Positions 35,188 through 43,897 of a DNA stretch of 64,000 nucleotides are shown one piece after another (within the stretch, counting starts at the first letter, position 1; each line of letters opens with the position of its first letter). The translations under genes were made by a program, and so were the position numbers. The stretch is from the NCBI RefSeq assembly GCF_017876115.1, contig NZ_JAGINO010000020.1:62001-126000 (forward strand). The letters run 5' to 3'. This stretch comes from Azospirillum picis (lineage in GTDB: Bacteria > Pseudomonadota > Alphaproteobacteria > Azospirillales > Azospirillaceae). The notes under the pieces are model-generated. The model was not told the origin of the DNA and did no database searches. It saw only the letters and a list, made by a program, of their open reading frames with translations.

Positions 35188-36765
35188 TCAGTTCGCCGCG
35201 ATGTGCAGCTTGCGCAGGGCTTCCGACTTGCGGACCCCGCCGGCCACCCGCTTGCGGGCATGGAAGCGGCACTTGCCCTTGGTGCGCTGCGTCAGGTCGT
35301 CGCGCAGCAGGGAGAAGCCCACCCGATCGAACACCCGGTAGCCCTGCGCGAAGTCGCCGAACACCAGGGGCACGGCGCCGCCGGCCACGTCGGGCATATC
35401 GGGCAGCTCCACCACCGGTCGGCCCAGGATGGTGGTGACGGGCGAGCCGGCCAGCCCCGACATGGACAGCAGGTATTCGCCTCCCGTGGTCTTCAGCTTG
35501 CGGATCGCCCCGAGCGTGGTCGAGTTCATCCCCCACACCGCGTTGGTGCGGTAGGGCGACGGCAGGGCGTGGAACAGGTCGATCAGCGAGTCGGCGGTGA
35601 TCTTGGTCGCGTCGCCGCTCGCCACGGTGGGGATGGTGGTGTCCGACATGAAGCCCATCGGGCGCTTCACGCCGTTGCCCAGGACAAACGCCTCACCCTC
35701 GGCCTGCCCGAACTCTCCAGCCAAATCGCTGGCAACCTCGGCAAAGATGTCGACCGCGGCGTCCTCCAGGGTGGAGAACGCGACATCGACATAGGCCACG
35801 ATCTCCTTCACCTCCCAGGTGGACTTGCCGTAGCGGCTGCCGGTCTCGGTGTCCTCCCGATCCTCCAGCTCCTCCACCCACGTCGCGGTGGGACGGCCGA
35901 TGCGCTTGGGCAGCTCCACCGATCCGCGCGCCGTGTTGCGCACCGTCGCCAGTTGGCGCACGGGCGACCACAGGACGATGTTCTTGTCCACTTCGGCGAT
36001 GAACTCGGCCGGGGCGAGGTAGCCGGCGCTGGGATCGTCGCCGGTACGCATCGCCTTCACCTCCGTGAACTCCATGCCGGCCGTGCCGTGACGGAGGTAC
36101 GACTCGAACGCCTTGCGCTCCGGGGCATCGGTGCCCTTGGTCTCGGCGGGTGCGGTGCCCGGCCGGCGGAGCGTGGTCTCCACCTTGCCCAGCCGGTCGG
36201 TGATCGGTGCCAGCGCCGCGGTGATGGCAGCGGTCATCTTGGTCTCGACCCCGGCGACCAGCTCGGCCGTCTTGGTCTCCAGCGCGGCCAGATCGGGCGC
36301 GGTGGTCTCGTCTTCCATGGTGCTCTCCTCGGTGATGGCCGCACCTGCGGCCGGGGCAGACTTCACACTCAGCACCCGTGCCCGGCTCGATGCCGGCCGG
36401 CGCACGATGCTGACTTCCTGCAAGTTGACTTCGACCAGCACCCGCCGGCCGGTGGTGTCGCGGTGGGCCTTGGTGGCGACGTAGCCGATGGACAGCCCAT
36501 CCAGCCGGCCGCCCCGCAGGTCCGCCAGCGTCGCCGGATCGGTGACGATGCCGCGGACCTTCAGGCCGATGTCGTCCTCTGCGGCTTCGATCCACTGGCC
36601 GATGGGCACGCCCTTGTGCTCGCGCAGCATGAGCGGCAGCCCAATGGCGAGGCTGCCGTGATAGGCGCCCGGCTGCACCACGTCGTTGACCGCATCGGCC
36701 GGGCCGCCGAACAGGCTGGCGTACCCGATCACCTCGCCCTCGGGGGAGACCTTCACCTCAAGCAT
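35188..36765 (-). CDS. Fused prohead protease and major capsid protein
   Basis: A 525-residue single ORF joining two HK97 functions. Residues ~1-150 are the S78-type prohead protease: GYASLFG, the catalytic His in LMLREHKGVPIG and Ser in LDGLSIGYVATKA. A charged helical linker or scaffold (~175-230, with LAALETKTAELVAGVETKMT) leads to the HK97-fold capsid: EFTEVKAMRTGDDPSAGYLA, PAEFIAEVDKNI, LPKRIGRPTATWVEE. The start at 36765 (MLEVKVSPEG) overlaps the portal stop by 8 bp. Such fusions are known in some phages; self-cleavage would release the capsid. Confidence 0.9.
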   Translation of the reverse strand: MLEVKVSPEGEVIGYASLFGGPADAVNDVVQPGAYHGSLAIGLPLMLREHKGVPIGQWIEAAEDDIGLKVRGIVTDPATLADLRGGRLDGLSIGYVATKAHRDTTGRRVLVEVNLQEVSIVRRPASSRARVLSVKSAPAAGAAITEESTMEDETTAPDLAALETKTAELVAGVETKMTAAITAALAPITDRLGKVETTLRRPGTAPAETKGTDAPERKAFESYLRHGTAGMEFTEVKAMRTGDDPSAGYLAPAEFIAEVDKNIVLWSPVRQLATVRNTARGSVELPKRIGRPTATWVEELEDREDTETGSRYGKSTWEVKEIVAYVDVAFSTLEDAAVDIFAEVASDLAGEFGQAEGEAFVLGNGVKRPMGFMSDTTIPTVASGDATKITADSLIDLFHALPSPYRTNAVWGMNSTTLGAIRKLKTTGGEYLLSMSGLAGSPVTTILGRPVVELPDMPDVAGGAVPLVFGDFAQGYRVFDRVGFSLLRDDLTQRTKGKCRFHARKRVAGGVRKSEALRKLHIAAN

Positions 36766-37984
36766 CGGTCGCCCCCATGGTTCCGCCAGCGCCGCCGGTT
36801 GTCGGAGCGGGCGCGGTGTTGACCGGCCGCATGAAGGTCTCGCCACCCTCATAGCCGGGCATGTTTTCCTTCCCCCGCGCCTCGTTCGGGTTCAGCACGC
36901 CGCTGTTGATCGCCTTGCTGTAGGCTTCAAAGCGGGCGGCGATGTCGGCGCGGGCGATGTCGTTCACCTCAAATTCGAAGTAGTGGGTTTCGCGCTCCAC
37001 AGGCGTCAGGAGGGTGATCGCCATGGCGTCACACCACAGCCGCAGGATCGGCAGCATGCAGAAGGTCAGGAACTGCTGCCCCATGCTCTCGGCATTGGCA
37101 TGGGTGGCGCGGTCCATCTCGTTGACCAGATGCAGCGGCACCCGCCAGAAGCGGCTCACTTCCTCCACCTGAAAGCGGCGCATCTCCAGGGTCTGCGAGT
37201 CGACGCTGGTCAACTGGACCTGTTGGAAGTCCATGGCGTCGCTCAGGATCATGATCCGCTTGCCGGTCACGCCCTGGTAGAAGTTGGAGAACATGGCGCG
37301 GACCCGCCGGAACTGCTCCTCCCCCAGCGTCCCCTTGACCTTCAGCAGCCCCGACGGCTTGGCGCCGTTGCCGAACAGGGAGCCGCAGTGGCTTTCCAGG
37401 GTCAGGGCAAGGCCGATAGCCTCCCGGCCCAGCGTGACGGGCGAGGCGCCCTTGTGGACGTCCAGCCCGACGCCGCGGATGTGCAGGATCTCGGAGCGGT
37501 CATACTCGCGGGCGGGCAGTGCCGTGTTGCTGGTGCCGACCATGTAGACCGGCGCCATGGTGCGCGGGTCCTGGCGGACGGAGACGGCGCGGGGATCGAG
37601 CGGGATCAACTCCACCACCCGGCCGGCGGTGTCCCGGTTCACGAAGGCATAGGCGTTGCCGTGGGTGGCGAAGTGGGTTCCAAGCACCAGGCGGAACTCG
37701 CTGGCCGGCGTCCAGTCGTTCGCGGCCTTGGTCACCAGCGCGGAGACGGGATGGTCGGTAGCGCGCTCCCGGTCGTCGCCCGTCCGGCGGTACAGGTGCG
37801 GCGTCAGTTGCTCGATGGTCTCGGCAATGACCTTGATGCAGGCGAAGGAGACCGAACAGCGCATGGCGGACTCGGGCGAGACCGACACTCCCGCGGCCGT
37901 GGGCAGGGCGCCGCCGGTCAGCAGCTCATAGCCGTCGTCGCTCTTGCGTTCGGTGAAGAGGCTGTTCTTGATCCACCCAAGCAT
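36758..37984 (-). CDS. Phage portal protein, HK97 family
   Basis: A 408-residue portal, the ring through which DNA enters the head. MLGWIKNSLF at the start, SVSFACIKVIAETIEQLTPH, THGNAYAFVNRD, ILHIRGVGLD and QVEEVSRFWRVPLHLV are family landmarks. It is the first gene of the head module in transcription order. Confidence 0.93.
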   Translation of the reverse strand: MLGWIKNSLFTERKSDDGYELLTGGALPTAAGVSVSPESAMRCSVSFACIKVIAETIEQLTPHLYRRTGDDRERATDHPVSALVTKAANDWTPASEFRLVLGTHFATHGNAYAFVNRDTAGRVVELIPLDPRAVSVRQDPRTMAPVYMVGTSNTALPAREYDRSEILHIRGVGLDVHKGASPVTLGREAIGLALTLESHCGSLFGNGAKPSGLLKVKGTLGEEQFRRVRAMFSNFYQGVTGKRIMILSDAMDFQQVQLTSVDSQTLEMRRFQVEEVSRFWRVPLHLVNEMDRATHANAESMGQQFLTFCMLPILRLWCDAMAITLLTPVERETHYFEFEVNDIARADIAARFEAYSKAINSGVLNPNEARGKENMPGYEGGETFMRPVNTAPAPTTGGAGGTMGATDA

Positions 37985-38116
37985 ATGGCATCCACCACAA
38001 GAGAGAAGGCGGCCATATTCTACAGGATCAAGGAATTGTTTCCAGAAAATGCGATGAAATTCCGCTAATGTCCGCCGCTGTACGCTTATGTGTTTCTTTG
38101 TCCGATACAGCGAGTT

Positions 38117-38416
38117 CTAAGGGAACACATCATGAGAATTTCCAAAAATATCATCCCAGGCTTTCCTCTCGGCTTCTGAGCGGGATAGATGCCCGCCGAA
38201 TTCCAAGATGGCTGCACGCTCTTCGAAGTCGTCCAGACGGTCGAGAGCGTCCGCATGTCCGGACAGCAGCCGGATCAACCCGGGCTTCTCCGCACGGACG
38301 GCGGAGACAAGAGCCGGCGGCAGGGGCGCGGGTGCCCGCAGACGGAGGTTGCCGCCGTCGAGGGAGACCGTACCTCCCTCGGAGCGCAGGGCACGCAGGA
38401 CGGCCAGCGCACTCAT
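38117..38416 (-). CDS. Small island protein, TubC-docking-like N-terminus
   Basis: 99 residues. MSALAVLRALRSEGGTVSLD, then LPPALVSAVRAEKPGLIRLL, resembles the small helical TubC N-terminal docking domain often found near island and phage primases. The start overlaps the primase stop (ATGA), so the two are translated together. Role unknown; replication-linked by context. Confidence 0.6.
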   Translation of the reverse strand: MSALAVLRALRSEGGTVSLDGGNLRLRAPAPLPPALVSAVRAEKPGLIRLLSGHADALDRLDDFEERAAILEFGGHLSRSEAERKAWDDIFGNSHDVFP

Positions 38417-40692
38417 ATCGTCTCCTCCCATTCTACCGCCGGGGCGGGATCGTCCTTGACCCGCCGGATCTGGATTACCCGGCGACGCTCGGTCCCGCGT
38501 CCTTCGCGAAGGTCCAGAACGATCTCGATGCCGAGTGATCGAAGGGCCGGTGCCACGCGACGGAGCCGGTTGGACAACCGGGTGCCATCCTTCGGCCACG
38601 TTTTGTCCCGCGACACCTCCAGGGCCACCTTGAGGTTGATATCCGACAGAAGGTCCGTCGCCGTTCCGTTCCAGACGTCCCGGTCAGCCATCACCTCGAG
38701 CACGGCAGATGCCACGGGATCGGCCTCCACAGCCTCGGCTACGCCTTGAGCGCGGTTGGTCTCATAGGCGTCAACGAACTGGTCGGGCAGCCACGCGAAG
38801 GAGGGAAAGGCAGCAGCAGCCCACAAGGCGAAATCGGCCATGCGCGGCAGGCGGGAGAGTTTCACCGTGGCGCGGTTGCGCAGCGCGGTCGACACGCCGT
38901 CGAACAGCGCACCCAGGATGCGCGGCGCCGCGGCGTCGAACTCGGTCCAGAAGGTGCCCTCGGGCCGGCGGGCTTCCGCCGTCATCGCCGGCAGGGTCAG
39001 GGCAACGGCACGGTCGGCCAGATCGGGGCGGGATGCCAGCGCCGGAATGCCGTTCAGCAGCACCGGGCGGCACACGTCGATCAAGACTTCCTCGTTGTTC
39101 GTGTAGAGCGCCCGCGTGGCGAAGCCGCCCCCGGTGGCGATGCGGCAGAACCAATCCGACTGGTCGCCGTCGATGAAGGACAGGTTGTCGTAACCCAGCA
39201 CCCAGCCGTTGCGCGCGGCCAGCAGTGCGTCCCGCTCGTCCTTCGGCGGGGATCGCAGGTCAGCGGCGTTCGGGTCGATCAGCCGGCGCAGCACGCGGCA
39301 GAAGGTGGACTTGGCCGCGCCCTGTTCGCCGTTCACCACCATGACGGGGAACGGCCCGTTGCGCTTCAGGCACGCCACGATCCAGGCGACGGCGAGTCGG
39401 AAGTCCTCATCGCTCCCGATGTTCAGGAAGGGGCGCAGCTCGGTAATGCGGCCTCCTTTCACCGGCACCGGCAATGGGCGCAGACCGGCCGGCCGGATGA
39501 AGGGTACAGGCGGGTGCGCGACAACCTTCCAGCCATCCGGCCCGATCACCACAGCGGACCAGTCGCTTGTCCCCAGGTCGATCACCACGCAGCCGTCATG
39601 CTCACCCACCCGGACGGCGGGCACCTTCTCCGGCCCGTTGCCGGCGATGGCCTCGATGCTGTTCATCGCGTCGGCCAGCGCTTGCGACGATGGCGAGCCG
39701 GGAATGGTGTGCTTCGTGTCGCCCTCGGCGATCACCTGTTGATAGCGGGAGCCGTAGATCTTCAGCAGATGACGGCGGTAGGCGATGGACCGGACGGCGA
39801 AGCTCTCAAGGTGCCCGTCTACCTCCACCGTGGCATAGGCGGCATGATCGGCATCCCGCCACAGCTCGCCCCGCGTCGCGCACAGGATCAGCCGGTCGCG
39901 CTGGGGAAGGTCGTCGTCGTCCGGTTCCGGTGCAGGCTTCCTGCTGGGCTTGGCCGTCGTCGGTGCCGGCGGCTCCCAAGGTGCGGCGGCCTCGATCATG
40001 GTGCGCAATGTGTCAACCGTGACCCCGGCCGGCGTTTCGTCGGCAAGGTCCCATCCGGTCGGCCAGTCGGTGGGCACGTCCACCATGGCGATGCTGGCGG
40101 CTCCCGCCTCGGTCGCCAGGGCGGCGACGGCTTGGCCGAACGCGGCGCCCGGCTCGTCTTGGTCGGACCAGATCGCCACCCGGCGGCCCGCCAACGGCGA
40201 CCAATCCGTCTTGTGGGGTGACTTGGCGCCGTGCATCGGTGTAGTAGCAACCAACTCGGGGAACCGCTCGGCGGCGGCATCGGCGGCCTTCTCTCCCTCG
40301 GTGACGATCACCAGGGCGTCATGCCGGGCGGTCAGCTCGGGCAGCTTGTAGAGCGGGCGCGGATCGGGAATGCCCTTCGAGCGCCAACCGCGCTTTCCCT
40401 TGCCCAGGTCGCAGAAGGTCAGCGGCAGCACATCCTTGCCCGGCGTGCCATCGCTGGCGGAGAAGTCGAAGCGCGCCGCATAGCCCAGCAGCCGGCCGGC
40501 GGCGTCATGGTAGGGCCATGTCCGGGATGGCTCGCCATATTTGGGATGCTTGAACCGCAGCTCCGGGGCGTCATCGGGAACCGGCAGGATCGGCACCTTG
40601 ACGGCAGTGGTCGCCTTCCCGGCCGGTTGGCTGGTGGCGGTTTCCTCGGGGGTCAACGGCGCGAACATGCCGGCGTGATCGTCAGGCGTCAT
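38413..40692 (-). CDS. Island primase-helicase (TOPRIM and P-loop ATPase)
   Basis: A 759-residue replication protein. The N-terminal third has a TOPRIM-like segment (DALVIVTEGEKAADAAAERF, then AIWSDQDEPGAAFG); the C-terminal part is a superfamily ATPase with Walker A VVNGEQGAAKSTF and Walker B-like WVLGYDNLSFIDG, as in P4-type and PICI replication proteins. The ATG at 40692 overlaps the upstream small gene. It should drive autonomous replication of the excised island, probably from an iteron origin. Confidence 0.85.
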   Translation of the reverse strand: MTPDDHAGMFAPLTPEETATSQPAGKATTAVKVPILPVPDDAPELRFKHPKYGEPSRTWPYHDAAGRLLGYAARFDFSASDGTPGKDVLPLTFCDLGKGKRGWRSKGIPDPRPLYKLPELTARHDALVIVTEGEKAADAAAERFPELVATTPMHGAKSPHKTDWSPLAGRRVAIWSDQDEPGAAFGQAVAALATEAGAASIAMVDVPTDWPTGWDLADETPAGVTVDTLRTMIEAAAPWEPPAPTTAKPSRKPAPEPDDDDLPQRDRLILCATRGELWRDADHAAYATVEVDGHLESFAVRSIAYRRHLLKIYGSRYQQVIAEGDTKHTIPGSPSSQALADAMNSIEAIAGNGPEKVPAVRVGEHDGCVVIDLGTSDWSAVVIGPDGWKVVAHPPVPFIRPAGLRPLPVPVKGGRITELRPFLNIGSDEDFRLAVAWIVACLKRNGPFPVMVVNGEQGAAKSTFCRVLRRLIDPNAADLRSPPKDERDALLAARNGWVLGYDNLSFIDGDQSDWFCRIATGGGFATRALYTNNEEVLIDVCRPVLLNGIPALASRPDLADRAVALTLPAMTAEARRPEGTFWTEFDAAAPRILGALFDGVSTALRNRATVKLSRLPRMADFALWAAAAFPSFAWLPDQFVDAYETNRAQGVAEAVEADPVASAVLEVMADRDVWNGTATDLLSDINLKVALEVSRDKTWPKDGTRLSNRLRRVAPALRSLGIEIVLDLREGRGTERRRVIQIRRVKDDPAPAVEWEETI

Positions 40693-40985
40693 TTCGTTCC
40701 CAGCATGTCGGCAAGGTTTCGGGCCGCCTCGGCTTGGGTGCAGCCGGCCAGGAAGGCGGCCAGGGACACCACGTCGCCGCCTCGGTCCCCGGTGGCGAAG
40801 TCGCTCCACTTGCCGGTGGTGAGGTTCACCTTGAAGGAGCCGGGCTTGTGGTCCGCACGGCGCGGGTTGAGCGCGACCCATTCCCCGCCGGCTCGGTGCC
40901 CGTCCGGGAGCCAACGGGCCACCAGCGCCGGCAGCACGGCCAGCGCATCGTCGTTGATCCGGTCGAAGTCGAGTCGGGCGCGCAT
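40689..40985 (-). CDS. Small primase-associated protein
   Basis: 98 residues starting MRARLDFDRINDDALAVLPA; KVNLTTGKWSDFATGDRGGD, then VVSLAAFLAGC, has the shape of the CHC2 primase zinc-finger domain but without its cysteines. It sits 2 bp behind alpA and overlaps the primase gene, so it is probably the separated N-terminal part of the primase. Confidence 0.7.
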   Translation of the reverse strand: MRARLDFDRINDDALAVLPALVARWLPDGHRAGGEWVALNPRRADHKPGSFKVNLTTGKWSDFATGDRGGDVVSLAAFLAGCTQAEAARNLADMLGTK

Positions 40986-40987
40986 GG

Positions 40988-41236
40988 TCAGTTTCCGGCG
41001 TTGCCGGCCAGCCCTGCCAGGAACTCGGCGGGGGACGTGGTGATGATCCGGCGGCGGCCAAGCGTGACGAAGCTGATGCGCTTTTCCTTCATCAGGTCGT
41101 ACGCCTTGGATCGGCCGATGCCGGCCCCGAAGCAGAACTCCGAGACGGAAAAGCCCGCCTTCTGCACGGTCTGCGAAAGGCAAGGCTTGGGTGTTTGCGG
41201 CCGAGCATCGCCCGGCCGGTTGTTCAAATCCGCCAT
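40988..41236 (-). CDS. AlpA-like regulator
   Basis: 82 residues with a winged helix FSVSEFCFGAGIGRSKAYDL, followed by MKEKRISFVTLGRRRIITTS, the AlpA/excisionase form. In PICIs AlpA is the activator of the replication and packaging operon; in P4-like elements it also acts in excision. It opens the AlpA - small protein - primase block. Confidence 0.82.
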   Translation of the reverse strand: MADLNNRPGDARPQTPKPCLSQTVQKAGFSVSEFCFGAGIGRSKAYDLMKEKRISFVTLGRRRIITTSPAEFLAGLAGNAGN

Positions 41237-41289
41237 TTTCAGATCACCTATTCAGAAAGAAAGCGGGGGCACTCCGGCCCCCGGCCGGA

Positions 41290-41754
41290 TCAATCGCGCT
41301 CGCCGACGACGGAACGCTCTTCATCGGTGTAGTGCGCGATTAGCCTGCGGAGATGGGTGATGTTGAAAGTCGTGGTCTTGCGGATATTGGTGCCGCCGAA
41401 AAACGCATGGTCCCATTCAGAGGAGGCCGGAACCTGATCCGCCGGAACTGCATTGCCGCCGCGCGGCTCGAAGTAATCCTCAACAAAGGTGATCGCGCCA
41501 GCTTCAGGATGTCGCCGCGCGGCGTTGGCTACCTCACACGCGATGGAGCCGGCTTTGGCAGCCTCGTAGCCGTCATCCATCAGGTCGCGGAACAGCCACA
41601 GCGCGATCATGTCATCCGGATCGAACAGACGGGAGCGGCCGGGGACCGTGCATGGAGCGCAGCGGAAACGGCCCGCTGCGACATGTTCGTTGAAACGGTC
41701 TCGGTCGATACGGGCCACCCGACAGGCGGCGGCGGTGGTCAACTTCGGGATCAT
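41290..41754 (-). CDS. MerR-like HTH regulator of the island
   Basis: 154 residues. The N-terminus (TTAAACRVARIDRDRFNEHV, then GRSRLFDPDDMIALWLF) is a MerR-like winged helix lacking the usual effector cysteines. Two inverted-repeat operators lie immediately upstream (41766-41817), which suggests autoregulation. It precedes alpA by 53 bp. Confidence 0.7.
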   Translation of the reverse strand: MIPKLTTAAACRVARIDRDRFNEHVAAGRFRCAPCTVPGRSRLFDPDDMIALWLFRDLMDDGYEAAKAGSIACEVANAARRHPEAGAITFVEDYFEPRGGNAVPADQVPASSEWDHAFFGGTNIRKTTTFNITHLRRLIAHYTDEERSVVGERD

Positions 41755-41765
41755 GGCATCCTCTC

Positions 41766-41817
41766 ACCTCTTGCGATTTCCAAGAGGTACCCTAGCCTCT
41801 TGTGAAAATCAAGAGGT
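41766..41817. promoter_or_regulatory. Two tandem operators
   Basis: ACCTCTTG-cgatttc-CAAGAGGT (41766-41788) and CCTCTTG-tgaaaat-CAAGAGG (41796-41816) share arms and a 7-bp spacing, 29 bp apart, about three helical turns. Directly upstream of the MerR-like gene; a cooperative repressor site is likely. Confidence 0.75.
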
Positions 41818-41860
41818 GAGACAAGAAGGCAGGAAAGTCCCTCTGCGCATGCGCGCTCTG

Positions 41861-42289
41861 CTATCCGTCCATGCTGGAACCGCCTCCTTTTTGGACACTC
41901 TCCAGCACCAGGGCTGCCAGGAAGTCACGCAGCAGTACGACGGCCACGGACATTTCCCCTCCGGGGATCAGGCCGCAGCGCAGGCCGGTTTCCTTGCAGG
42001 CCAGCCGGTTCAGCATCGCCAGCGCGTCGGCCAGTGTGCGGGGCGGGGTGGTCAAGATGGCGTCGCGCAGCTCGCACGCCACGGTGACGTTGAAGTCCGC
42101 TTCCTGTTCGGCCTCCTCACCCTTGCCCCGCTTGCTGTTGGCGGCGGCCAGCAAGGCGACCACCTCGGCGTCGGCATCGGCAAAGGTCATGATCTCGACG
42201 GAGGGAAGGCGCGTCGATCCGGTCAGGATCGGAGCGGCGGACAAAGCGGGGGTGTTCGCGCCCTTTGGCGCGTTGTTGGGGATCGACAT
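41861..42289 (-). CDS. Hypothetical island protein
   Basis: 142 residues beginning MSIPNNAPKGANTPALSAAP. Its start is clearly related to that of the next gene (MTNPTNAPEGVNAPALSITW) at both protein and DNA level, the rest is not. Middle part helical (LVALLAAANSK, RTLADALAMLNRLACKETGL). No family recognised. Confidence 0.6.
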   Translation of the reverse strand: MSIPNNAPKGANTPALSAAPILTGSTRLPSVEIMTFADADAEVVALLAAANSKRGKGEEAEQEADFNVTVACELRDAILTTPPRTLADALAMLNRLACKETGLRCGLIPGGEMSVAVVLLRDFLAALVLESVQKGGGSSMDG

Positions 42290-42308
42290 GGGGATGCTCC
42301 AATGGGTG

Positions 42309-42358
42309 TCCGCCAGATGTGGCGGATGGGGTGAGTTGTCCGATTTCCGCGGACAACT
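42309..42358. promoter_or_regulatory. Hairpins between two island genes
   Basis: TCCGCC-agatgt-GGCGGA (42309-42326) and AGTTGTCCG-atttccg-CGGACAACT (42334-42358) stand in the 95-bp gap between the two hypothetical genes. They could be operators or RNA structures; no T-run follows on either strand. Confidence 0.5.
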
Positions 42359-42384
42359 GTCCGATCAGGGCGGACGGTTGGTGA

Positions 42385-43161
42385 TCAGGCGGAAGGGGCG
42401 GAAGAGTGGTCCGGCCCCTTGGCCGGCTTTTCCTGGCCCAGCCGGGCGATGCGCGCCGCCGGGCTGTCAATGGCCTGGATCACGTGCCAGATCATGCCAG
42501 CGTGAGGATCGTTGCCGACAATGTGGCGAAAGTCCTGCTCCATATCCTCGGACAGCACGAGCACGTTCCAGGCGCAATCCGCGTCGATGTACTTGGTCAG
42601 CGCATAGCGAAGCTGGATCGCGACCCCTTCCAGGGTCTTCGGGCTGAATGCTTCGATACGCTCGCCGATGGTGTCCACCATCTCGCAGTACCGGTCGGTC
42701 TCGCCATCCGGGGCGCACTGGTAGGCTGTGGCGGCGGCCTGGAAGGCATCCCAGGCGAACAACAGCTCGATGTCGGCATGAGCGCCCCGCGGGACACCAC
42801 GCTTGGGCATGCCGTTCACGGACGCAGGGATGACGTAGCTGCCAGCGCCGTTGGTGTTCGGCTCCGGCGGCGTGTCGGCCAGCAGCCGGCGGGCCTTGCA
42901 CTCGGCGGCGGCCTTGCCGTCATCGGTGCTGTCCAGCACTCCCTCCACCAGGCGCCTGCCGTCCTTCTCGACGGTCCACAGGACGATGCGGGGCCAGCCG
43001 CTACGGGATTGGGAGTCGTGAACCTCCAGGGCATAGGGGCCGGCCTGTGCGGTGGAGATGGTCACGGAGCCGCCACCGGGGCCGGGAAGCTGGCGGGTGG
43101 TCCAGGTGATGGATAAAGCGGGGGCGTTCACGCCCTCGGGCGCGTTGGTCGGGTTCGTCAT
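42385..43161 (-). CDS. Hypothetical island protein
   Basis: 258 residues, no recognised family. Segments: GPYALEVHDSQSRSGWPRIV, DSTDDGKAAAECKARRLLAD, then a helical C-terminal half (AFQAAATAYQCAPDGETDRY). The N-terminal ~17 residues repeat those of the preceding island protein, suggesting a shared translation start or a common peptide signal copied between genes. Confidence 0.6.
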   Translation of the reverse strand: MTNPTNAPEGVNAPALSITWTTRQLPGPGGGSVTISTAQAGPYALEVHDSQSRSGWPRIVLWTVEKDGRRLVEGVLDSTDDGKAAAECKARRLLADTPPEPNTNGAGSYVIPASVNGMPKRGVPRGAHADIELLFAWDAFQAAATAYQCAPDGETDRYCEMVDTIGERIEAFSPKTLEGVAIQLRYALTKYIDADCAWNVLVLSEDMEQDFRHIVGNDPHAGMIWHVIQAIDSPAARIARLGQEKPAKGPDHSSAPSA

Positions 43162-43210
43162 CGGGAAAGCTCCAGGCGAAGGGCCGGCCGGCTGGCGGGC
43201 CTGTGGGCGA

Positions 43211-43402
43211 TCAGGCGGTGGTGGTGGCGTTGGGCAGATGGTCGAGTTCGCCCCGTTCCTCTTCCGGCTCCAGGTCCGGATCGCCGTCGCGGGCGTCCAG
43301 CTCGGCCAGGAGGGCGTCTATGGCGGCTTCGATCATGGGGCGGGGCCAGCGCGCCAGCAGGGCCGGCGGGCAAGGCTTGGGCGTGGCGAGAAATGCTCGC
43401 AT
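43211..43402 (-). CDS. Small acidic island protein
   Basis: 63 residues, Pro-rich start (MRAFLATPKPCPPALLARWP), helical middle and acidic end. Start at 43402 with CAGAGGC upstream. First gene of the minus-strand operon, divergent from the XRE regulator. Function unknown. Confidence 0.5.
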   Translation of the reverse strand: MRAFLATPKPCPPALLARWPRPMIEAAIDALLAELDARDGDPDLEPEEERGELDHLPNATTTA

Positions 43403-43436
43403 GAGGGTGCCTCTGATGTTGCGTTTCGTACTGTTT

Positions 43437-43453
43437 TCGGTATATTGTACCGA
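43437..43453. promoter_or_regulatory. Operator between divergent regulator genes
   Basis: TCGGTA-tattg-TACCGA is a perfect 6-5-6 inverted repeat in the AT-rich gap between the small acidic gene and the XRE gene; half-sites ATCGGTAC (43484) and ATCGGCAC lie nearby. A switch region for the XRE repressor is likely. Confidence 0.65.
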
Positions 43454-43498
43454 TACCATTATCTCATCGGCACATCAACAGGAAATCGGTACAAGGTC

Positions 43499-43801
43499 AT
43501 GACGATTGTCGCCGTGCAGAGCAAAATGGCTCGGGCTGCCGTAGGCTGGGGAGTGCGTGACCTCGCTAAAGAAGCTGGCGTGTCGGTTGACACCGTGTCA
43601 CGACTGGAGCGCGGCGAAGAGCTTCAACCGCGCACCCTCGCAGCGATTCAAGCAGCCCTTGAAGCGGCCGGAGTGATTTTCATCATCAGCAACGGTGAGG
43701 GCCCCGGGGTGCGGCTGCGAAAGCTGGCTGCTTTCCATGATGCGGGGAAGGAGAGCGATGCTTTCCAACAAATGGATTCCTCGCAAAGACCCGAAAAATG
43801 A
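43499..43801 (+). CDS. XRE-family repressor of the island
   Basis: 100 residues with a Cro/CI-type helix-turn-helix: WGVRDLAKEAGVSVDTVSRL followed by ERGEELQPRTLAAIQAALEA. Transcribed divergently from the replication and packaging operon, with an operator between, so it is the best candidate for the master repressor that keeps the island silent until a helper phage or SOS signal acts. Confidence 0.8.
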   Translation: MTIVAVQSKMARAAVGWGVRDLAKEAGVSVDTVSRLERGEELQPRTLAAIQAALEAAGVIFIISNGEGPGVRLRKLAAFHDAGKESDAFQQMDSSQRPEK

Positions 43802-43897
43802 AACGGCCGGTGTTGAGTTCATCCCAGAGAATGGGAGTGGAGCGGGGATTAGGTTGAAAGGCTCTTAGCGCTAACGTAAAATACTTGGAGGAAATTC

